A program made the position numbers and the translations under genes. From Chamaelirium japonicum (Eukaryota; Streptophyta; Magnoliopsida; Liliales; Melanthiaceae), in NCBI GenBank assembly GCA_947650365.1, contig OX393550.1, positions 103,132,343 to 103,196,342 on the forward strand: DNA of 64,000 nt, in the 5' to 3' direction. A model generated the notes under the pieces. That model ran no database searches. It was not told where the DNA came from and worked only from the letters and a program-made list of their open reading frames with translations. This document shows positions 57,801 through 64,000 of the stretch, one piece after another (position 1 is the first letter of the stretch; each line of letters opens with the position of its first letter).

Positions 57801-60800
57801 TGATCTTATTTCTCTCTAATGATTTCTTCTGCATGATTCGTCTTTTCGTTTTTTTATCAATTGTCTTCGTTGTTTTTTGGTGGAAAATAACGAATGATGT
57901 CATCTGTCGTAGATGCTTGAACAATCGCAAATAAGAACTAGGGTTTGAGAGATTGATGTGGGACGGAGAGAAGAAAGGGGAGATCCAGAGTCCACCGGAT
58001 TCGAGGAATCCACTTCTTGCTCAATCCAATCAAGGATCAATGACGTGTTCAAGCGATTTTTTATTCATCTTCAATTCGTTATCCATAAAAAAAAGTAGAT
58101 GTCTTTATATAAGAGACCATGTTGCATCCATAATCATCCACATGCAATGTGGGATTAAAATAAAAGAACTGGCTTGTGCAGCAAGTCTTTCAATTTTTCT
58201 AATTAATTAATCTAAAAATAACAATTAAATAATTAAAGATAGATAATTGGGCTCCAGACAGGCCTAGCGCAAGTAGAGGCGATACAGTCGTCGGGTTTGG
58301 TCCCCATTATTCACCGCAACTTAGAAAGAACTCGCCCACGAGTTCTGTGAAGTTAAACCTAGGCACTGGTCTTCAAAGTCTAGCTGGTCTCGAAAGAAAT
58401 TGCTAGAACCTGAAGTTGATAATGCAGGCCCAGCAAATTGAGTGCGTCGCACCGTAGTCAACTCATGAGTCCCATGCGAAGAATTTGCTACCGTCAAGCT
58501 GGGACCCGAAGTCGTGACATAGCAACACGAGTTGTTGACAGTGATCACTTGGGCAGTCAATTGTGATCAGGTGCCACCTTAGTATGTAGGAGAATAAGTT
58601 AAAAAATGGGTTGGTTGAGTAGCATTTTTCGTAGAATTTCCTCATTCATGCCAAGGTTAGTGTGATTCAAATCATAGTAGGACGTGATCCAGCAATCATC
58701 ATAATTGAAGGAATATAAGTTTCAGTTGGTTGATAAGATAGTCTAACTGCCAACACTTCACAAGAGGCCACACTCTATTTTTGAATAGCATTCCCCCATC
58801 TAAATTTCACGTGTCTAAATTGCATGAAGCTTTTCCTAACGATTGGTACCGTCATCCACTCTAACCGAAGATAGTGCTAGAAAACTTATCTATACTATAA
58901 TACTAAAATAGAGCTGAAGAGCCGTGGAGCCAAGGTTCACACCACGTGGAGCCTTTGATACTCCACATGAGTCCATTTCGTTTAAGGTTCGAATCACGCC
59001 AATTGCTACACATCGGATTCATCGCCCGAGTTTCTATACTCCACATAAGTTGATTTTGTCGAAGGTGCGAATCAAAGCCAATAATTATACACTAGATGAC
59101 TAAATGGAGCCCGGACATCGCTCGCGTTTCGTACGTTTATACACTATAAAATAAAATAGAAGACTAGCATCATAATTGTGCGACATGCCGGCACAGCCCT
59201 CATAAGAAACAAGGAAAAAGAGAACGGAATAGAGGTGCATCTCTACAGCAGGATCGACCATCCATCATGTAGTTTGGTATGTGTACTACATGTGGGACAA
59301 GCAACATCATAGTTAATGCATCACAACCGTCCTCTGCAATGGGATCATCTCGTGGTTCGGTATGCGTACTTTGCATATGACTTGAGCAACGTTACAATCA
59401 TCCAATCTTTGCTAGAAATCTAAATGGCACTTCGGTTGTCGCAATAAAGAGGATCTGAGATATCTTTTGGAAATGCATTGAATATATAGATCTTTGTGGC
59501 GCTCTAGATTTGAGCCTTGACAATGTTCGTTGATTGGAGTTCGCTGGCTTCCTCCTTCACCTGGTGTGGTTAAAGTAAATTTTATGGGTCGGTCGATCGA
59601 TCAATGGAGCGGACAAGATGGAGTTGAATTCATTGTTCGGGAGACTCAAATTTTATGCAAAGCAAGAAACATAAGATCGTCGACCGCTCAGGCACAAAGC
59701 AGAGTATCGTGCGATGTCCTAGACATCGGTATAGATCGTGTTGCTTCGCCTCTTGTCCAATATGACCACTAATCATGCTCCTCTATAATGCGACAACCGA
59801 AGTGTTATTTAGATTGCTAGCAATTTAATCTTCCATTTACGGACGAAGCGTACCATTATTGATTGCCACTTTGCCTGTCACTTCTATGATGCTACTATCT
59901 CCCTCCCTTATGTTTCCCCTCCTAAGAAACTCGTCAACTTCACGAAAACTTACATGTTTGCGTGCTTTCAGTATTTGTTAGGTAAACTCTTGATTGTTGA
60001 CCCACTGTGAGTTAGAGAGAACGGGAGGGTGGAGGGGGTGTTGCTCATAGATATTGTCTATAGTGTTGGGTATAGGCCTCTTATACTCTTTTCAGTCTTC
60101 TGTTTATGGTGGACTCAAATCCATACTTGTATATAATGGGCACTTACCCCCCACATGGAATGCAACTGATTCTATTCCAAATACTCACAAAAATAAATAT
60201 CGCATGCATTCACATGAGCGTCATCAAATGGCAGAAATCACAGATTCTTCATCGTTGGTGGAATCAGCACGGTTTGAATTAAGGGGACAGTTTTGGAAAG
60301 TAATTCACGCCAAGTTTGAAACCGGTGTCTTTTGAGTTAGTGTTATAGTAGGGCTTAAAGGGTGTTTTGGAGTTGCACTTGTAATGGGCTTTTGTTTTGA
60401 GAAGATACATCAAGGTGCCTCGAGTTGTTGCACGTGTCGTTACTGAATAATTTCATCCTTCTCTTACATCCCCTCCCTCTCATCTTCTCCACCATGCTCA
60501 AAATACAAGAACCTCAAGGGCGATATCGACTTACACTTTCAAACTTATTTCATGTTTTGATTCCACCCGCATCTACTGGGGCAATGTTTTTACTCCACCC
60601 AGATAGTCAGCTTGATAGTGTTGAATTCTTTTACGTAAAAGTAGATAATACACCAGGGCAAACCAGAAGCCAAACAGTGGTTGTCATTTGATTCCTTTTG
60701 TTCTTGATGAGGTTATTAAATTTTACTTAAAAGTGCAAAATTTTATTGAAATCGATTTTTTGTGTAACATTTATTCTTTCTGTAGATATTAAAATGAAGC

Positions 60801-61652
60801 CCAATTTTTATTCGATTAGCCAAATTTAAACTGCAAACTACACACTGCCAGATGTCTATGATTTATACCTGCAAACTGCCGGGTTCTTCATTTAATCGAT
60901 TCAGCGCCGAAACCAAATTTCTTTTGCGGGACATTTGAATTGAATTCCATATGTGGTTTATTATGCGCTTAAAGGATCACCCAGTACCCTTCCCTATTCT
61001 AAAACACAATCACATTCAACCTAAGAACCATGATCTGAATTCGTCGACTAATCTAAGGTTCCTTTCAGATCGACCCGGAAGGAATGGCCCACCGTTGACG
61101 TGGGCCCAGCGGCTGAAGATTGCCGTGGACGTCGCTCGCGGCCTGAACTACCTCCACTTCGACCGAGCCGTTCCGCACGGCAACCTCAAAGCCACCAACA
61201 TTCTGCTGGACGGCCTCGACCTCAACGCCCGCGTCGCCGACTACTGCCTCCACCGCCTGATGACCCAGTCAGGGACCACCGAGCAGGTCCTCGACTCGGG
61301 TGTGCTCGGGTACCGTGCGCCCGAGCTCGCGGCGTCAAAGAAGCCGTCCCCGTCGTTCAAGTCTGATGTCTATGCCTTTGGGGTTGTGCTGCTGGAGCTG
61401 CTGACGGGGAGGTGTGCCGGCGAGGTCGCAGCGGGAGAGGGAGGGGTTGGGCTGATAGAGTGGGTGAGGCTGAGGGCGGCGGAAGGTCGTGGGGGTTCGG
61501 AGTGCTGTGATCCGGCCATGGCCCAGGATGTCGCGAACCCGGCAGCCGCCAAGGGGGTGGAGGAGATGCTGGTGGTGGCTTTGAGATGCATTAGACCGGT
61601 GTCGGAGAGGCCAGGGATCAAGTCTGTGTACGAGGATCTTTCGTCTATCTGA
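48561..61652 (+). CDS. GHR1: GHR1-type LRR receptor-like pseudokinase
   Basis: Exons 48561-49629, 52437-53978 and 61069-61652 join in phase (GT-AG) to 1064 residues; Arabidopsis GHR1 has about 1053. Residues 1-20 are a signal peptide; an LRR N-cap follows ([17 protein letters not shown]), then about twenty leucine-rich repeats to about residue 610, a membrane helix at about 640-661 ([20 protein letters not shown]) and a kinase-like domain from about 788. The ATP-binding Lys is present (LTVKWL, Lys810), but the catalytic loop reads HGNLKATN (907) instead of HRD, and ADY (927-929) replaces DFG. GHR1 is known as a plasma-membrane pseudokinase that links hydrogen peroxide and ABA signals to the anion channel SLAC1 in guard cells. 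Long identical stretches such as YRATLDNG and [20 protein letters not shown] support orthology. No breaks seen, though intron 2 is 7.1 kb. Confidence 0.94.
49630..52436 (+). other. GHR1 intron 1 (2.8 kb)
   Basis: AT-rich with no recognised element. A short direct repeat (acttatcacatctctagaaa) appears twice near 52287 and 52334, just before the acceptor ctgcag. Confidence 0.6.
54066..54327. mobile_element. Mutator-type MITE in GHR1 intron 2 (262 bp)
   Basis: Terminal repeats GAGCAAATTACAAAACC and, reversed, GGGCAAATTACAAAAACC, with the whole element folding on itself (CTGAACTATGTTTC against GAAACATAGTTCAG). An exact 9-bp duplication ataaatata flanks it (54057-54065, 54328-54336). Confidence 0.9.
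54553..55374. mobile_element. hAT-type element, AAGGCG family, copy 1 (822 bp)
   Basis: Ends CAATGTTGTCAGGG and, reversed, CACTGTTGTTAAGG; exact 8-bp duplication ttcctgat (54545-54552, 55375-55382). Subterminal regions are packed with GGCGC, AAGGCG and CGCCTTG motifs, and the centre carries GA tracts and repeated CACGCAGCGAGCGCA units. No transposase. Confidence 0.88.
55975..57475. mobile_element. Diverged relative of the Copia element 2 LTR
   Basis: Shares, in order, GCGGTGGGGA-CACCGTCAGA, a GATCATCTGACT core, TGGTATTG, CACCAAAGCACCACACAACT and TGTGCACCGT with the LTRs at 26568 and 34452. It is far more diverged and is interrupted by a hAT element at 56494. No partner LTR seen, so a solo or fragment LTR. 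Confidence 0.55.
56494..57244. mobile_element. hAT-type element, AAGGCG family, copy 2 (751 bp)
   Basis: Ends CAGTATAGTTAAGGCG and, reversed, CAGTGTAGTTAAGGTG; exact 8-bp duplication gtggagac (56486-56493, 57245-57252). Related in composition to the element at 54553 but with a different interior. It sits inside the diverged LTR. Confidence 0.88.
57480..58880. other. GHR1 intron 2 DNA, nothing recognised
   Basis: Open frames here are short and show no homology I can name. Confidence 0.5.
58889..59160 (+). mobile_element. Possible Helitron 5' end
   Basis: The motif TCTATACTATAATACTAAAA after an A at 58888 is the classic start of many plant Helitrons. A similar acactataaaataaaatag recurs near 59146. 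No 3' end in the same orientation was found, so the element may be truncated. Confidence 0.4.
59530..59700 (+). pseudogene. RNase H-like (RVT_3) fragment
   Basis: The frame reads [20 protein letters not shown] then [12 protein letters not shown], close to the WxPPPxGxxKxNxDGS..GGVxRD start of plant RNase H-like domains found in LINEs and some host genes. The catalytic Asp of NxDG is replaced by Met-Gly here. A short relic inside GHR1 intron 2. Confidence 0.45.
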
Positions 61653-62600
61653 GGCCATAGAAGAACCCCGCTTTCGGTCTCTCTGTTGTAAAATGCAAGT
61701 GTGTTCTCACCTCGAGCCTAGCAATTCCGACTGATGGTTGTAATGTTTTTCTTTTTTTTTCAGGGTTTAGGGCTTTGGAAGACTCTTTTAAAAATCAGTT
61801 CCATTAGATGCCGTCGACTGCTGCAGGATGACTTTGCACTAACTTTGCCCACTACCTTGTGGTACAGAATGCCGAAAGGCCTTGGGACGGCCGACGTCAG
61901 CAACTGATTTTGAAATCCACGAGTATGTCAGCAATCGGGTCAAAGGGTAGTGATCCTATGTTGAGGGGTTTTCCACGCGATTAGCTGACAGATACCGGGA
62001 TTGTAATGGAGTAACTGGAGCGCCGTTACCGGCCAGTGCTGCGGTGGGTGGCGTAATGGATGATGAGACAGGACCCCCAAAGATTTTCTCTGTTACGATC
62101 ACCAAAGATCGCATTGTTGAGTTGTGGCACAATTACTGCCAAGGGGAACTTTTTGGTGAGTTTCTGAGAGGACAGGGTTTCTCCTCGAGGGAATGATAGC
62201 TCGCATCTTTTGTTGAATCTCTTGTTTTTTTCGATTTAGGTTTCCACGTAAATTGTTGTCTCGTGCTTGTGCTGTGTTTTTCTCTTGTCTTTACTTTCTG
62301 TTCTTTGTGACATGTGAATCAATTTGTTTAAAATTTGTCTTATTTGTGTTTGTGCTCCTGTTCCCTCGCCGCCGCACATCCCTCATTGAAAGTTGAGATG
62401 TGTGGGATGTAACAGCTCCACTGGTGAGGCAGGTGAAACTATTTGCACACATCACATGCGCGCGCACACACGAAACGAAGTGAAACACACGTGGCAAATG
62501 AAATCTATCAGAAAAGCGACCTAACATAAGTTATAAGGTGTGGGGGTGGGTTTCTAACAAAATATAGGGTATTATCATTCAATGAAACATTTGAATGGTC
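61653..62600 (+). other. GHR1 3' untranslated region and intergenic DNA
   Basis: Follows the TGA at 61650-61652. No AATAAA is evident. No other gene seen. Confidence 0.45.
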
Positions 62601-62606
62601 ATTGGA

Positions 62607-62810
62607 CGAGTGTATGCATGTGCTTGTTGGCACTACAGCGGGTTGCCTTCGGTGGGAACACATTTGTCGGTATTGTAATAGGCCGCCTTCGGCGGTAACA
62701 CGCCTGAACGCTTTCGGTAACAAAACACTTTTGACGGTAACACCGGCATTTATAGGGGCATTTATTTTCTCGCCCGTGCCGATTGGCACGAAGCGGGTGC
62801 CTCGGCGCGA
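62607..62810 (-). repeat. Dispersed repeat, copy 3, possible Helitron 3' end
   Basis: In reverse orientation: GTTACCGCCGAAGGCGGCCT, then CCCACCGAAGGCAACCCGCT, GTAGTGCCAACAAGCACATG, CATACACTCG before T. It has the same motif order as copies 1 and 2. The end reads CTCG rather than CTAG. Confidence 0.48.
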
Positions 62811-63720
62811 CCAACTCTTCCTCCCCCTATAATTGATCAATCACAGATGTCTTTATTCGAACGGATTTCTTGAGATCGACCAGATGGTTTGGGAAGGTCG
62901 GAATTTTAGCACGCGGGTTTATAGTCTTTGATGCGAACGATCACAAGATGAACGGCGTTGATGCGAACAATGATCACAATATGAACGGTCAGGTTTAGTG
63001 CAATTTAAATGGATTGAGAATTTTAGGGGTTTACTGCAGTTTAAATGAGTCGGGATTTAAAACCAATGCGAGGGAGTTAGTTGACGGAGAAATAGAGATC
63101 GTGCGTTGATTTTTGAACAAATGATTAGATCTATTCAGTTCATTTTTGTCCAATCAGTTTGTCCTAGTCAGTTTTTTTATTCCGTTTTGTCTAGTCAGCA
63201 CAGAACCGACGTCCCTTGTTGTCCAAAGACTTGTTCCCACCCAGATGAACCAACAATTTAAATCTCTCATCTCAATAGTATCCAGCAATCAAAACCAACC
63301 GTCTCCTGATCCCTGTTTATTGATCTACAAACACTCATCCTTTATTGATTACAGATCCCTTTCGATTCCCAAAGAAATTCAACCTATCAGTAGAATATCG
63401 GGGTTCCCCCATTGTTTTGAAGTTCTCATAACACCAATTCACCACTCTAAAACCTCTCCAGCTGACTACTTACATCACACTAGGATCTCTCCGGTGTTCG
63501 TGTTGTGCAAGCAGGATCACGGATCAACGTCCCTCTATTGACCTGCACAAAACACAAACAAGAAAGAGAAACCGGGGGGTTATGATTCCCGGATCCCTCC
63601 TCCGATGCCAAGTCAGAGCGGAGAAATCGCTCTATATCGCACTTTCTGGAAGAAGGAAATTTGGTTGACGTTGATCCGTGATCCTACACTTGTCAGGCTC
63701 ATCTATCAAAAGATCCGATC
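62811..63720. other. Intergenic DNA and 3' flank of the GT17 gene
   Basis: Contains a 19-bp inverted repeat: AGGATCACGGATCAACGTC at about 63512 and its reverse complement at about 63667. A short duplication with GATGCGAACGATCACA lies near 62930. No gene recognised. Confidence 0.45.
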
Positions 63721-64000
63721 TCACTCGTGAGGCCGCAAACATCCGCCAGGCAGCAAGAAGGCGAACTTATCAGCATTCTGCAGCAAGTATGAAGGAAGAT
63801 GAACTGCGGAGGCCGACTTCGGGATCGGCCCCATCTTCTTGATCATCTCCTGGAAGCTGTACTCCTCGGGCAGCATGTCGAACAGATCGTCCCCCTGGCA
63901 TATGATCCTCTGGATCCTTGAGTAGTTCAGGTAGCTTGACCGTCTCACCCGGTCCGCATGGCTGTAGGCCTTCATCTTGAAGGCAAACTCCTCAATCCGC
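63721..64000 (-). CDS. GT17 family beta-1,4-N-acetylglucosaminyltransferase, C-terminus
   Basis: The minus strand enters from the window edge in frame ([20 protein letters not shown]) and reads [60 protein letters not shown] and PGGCLRPHE to a stop at 63721-63723. This matches the end of plant GT17 (MGAT3-like) proteins, whose C-terminal region carries FKMxAYSHADR, [12 protein letters not shown] and LPxYLLxNADKFxFLLPG. The family is predicted to transfer GlcNAc in the Golgi; activity of plant members is little tested. About 92 residues are visible of roughly 390. It converges on GHR1. The identification is from remembered motifs; it appears unbroken. Confidence 0.68.
   Translation of the reverse strand, partial: RIEEFAFKMKAYSHADRVRRSSYLNYSRIQRIICQGDDLFDMLPEEYSFQEMIKKMGPIPKSASAVHLPSYLLQNADKFAFLLPGGCLRPHE

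Larger units (their letters stand above)
55383..60560 (+). mobile_element. Decayed Copia element in GHR1 intron 2
   Basis: A stretch ending at about 55680 (ACTTGTAATG, CCTCTCTTCATCTTC, then a degenerate primer site gatattggagc) resembles 60290-60560 (ACTTGTAATG, CCTCTCATCTTC). Between them, near 59770-60015, lies an RNase H-like Copia tail and a purine-rich tract at about 60020-60040. These may be the LTRs and end of pol of one old element, much of whose interior has been replaced. Heavily broken; boundaries approximate. Confidence 0.38.

Noticed and set aside
63146-63541. 131-codon forward frame
   Set aside because: No homology recognised; lies in the 3' flank of the GT17 gene and has no conserved motif.

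Overview
The window is nuclear DNA of a flowering plant. It carries intron-containing plant genes (MSI1-type WD40 protein, photosystem II PsbR, a GHR1-type receptor-like kinase, a GT17 glycosyltransferase), Ty1-copia and Cassandra-type LTR elements, hAT, Mutator, PIF/Harbinger and Helitron-like DNA elements, and very long GA/CT and AT microsatellites. 5S-derived repeats carry the AGCACTAAAGCACC variant typical of non-grass angiosperms. The species cannot be named from sequence alone.

Layout. 1-12.55 kb: the last four coding exons (about 200 residues) of an MSI1/p48 WD40 gene on +, with introns up to 5.9 kb filled by microsatellites and MITEs; its 5' exons lie left of the window. 12.55-15.9 kb: convergent intergenic DNA with two large foldback elements, a hAT MITE and short duplications. 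15.9-18.72 kb: a complete five-exon psbR gene on -, with a G-box about 110 bp upstream of its ATG. 18.9-47.4 kb: a repeat block. It holds a short-LTR element with a captured DUF1005 gene fragment and a tandem array derived from the 5' half of 5S rRNA (19606-22384); a 5'-truncated Copia element (23.87-37.72 kb) split by a 9.8-kb Copia element in the opposite orientation (26568-36407, TSD ctttc); a Tourist element with a hAT MITE inside it (38302-39327); a gene-fragment region with a NIPA-like piece and a 35-bp hairpin (39.3-41.56 kb); Harbinger remnants; a Cassandra-type element with three LTRs inside one target duplication (43089-44138); a B3/REM pseudogene; and a solo LTR (46791-47403). 48.56-61.65 kb: a complete three-exon GHR1-type LRR receptor-like pseudokinase on +, whose 7.1-kb second intron holds a Mutator MITE, two related hAT elements and decayed Copia DNA. 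63.72-64.0 kb: the C-terminal end of a GT17-family gene on -, convergent with GHR1 and running off the window.

The host genes do not form one pathway: MSI1 acts in chromatin assembly and Polycomb complexes, PsbR in photosystem II, GHR1 in guard-cell signalling and GT17 in glycan modification. I see no operon-like or defence-type system. The most unusual content is repeat biology: 5S rRNA sequence taken up by two different LTR elements, captured host gene fragments, and many elements whose target-site duplications can be read directly.
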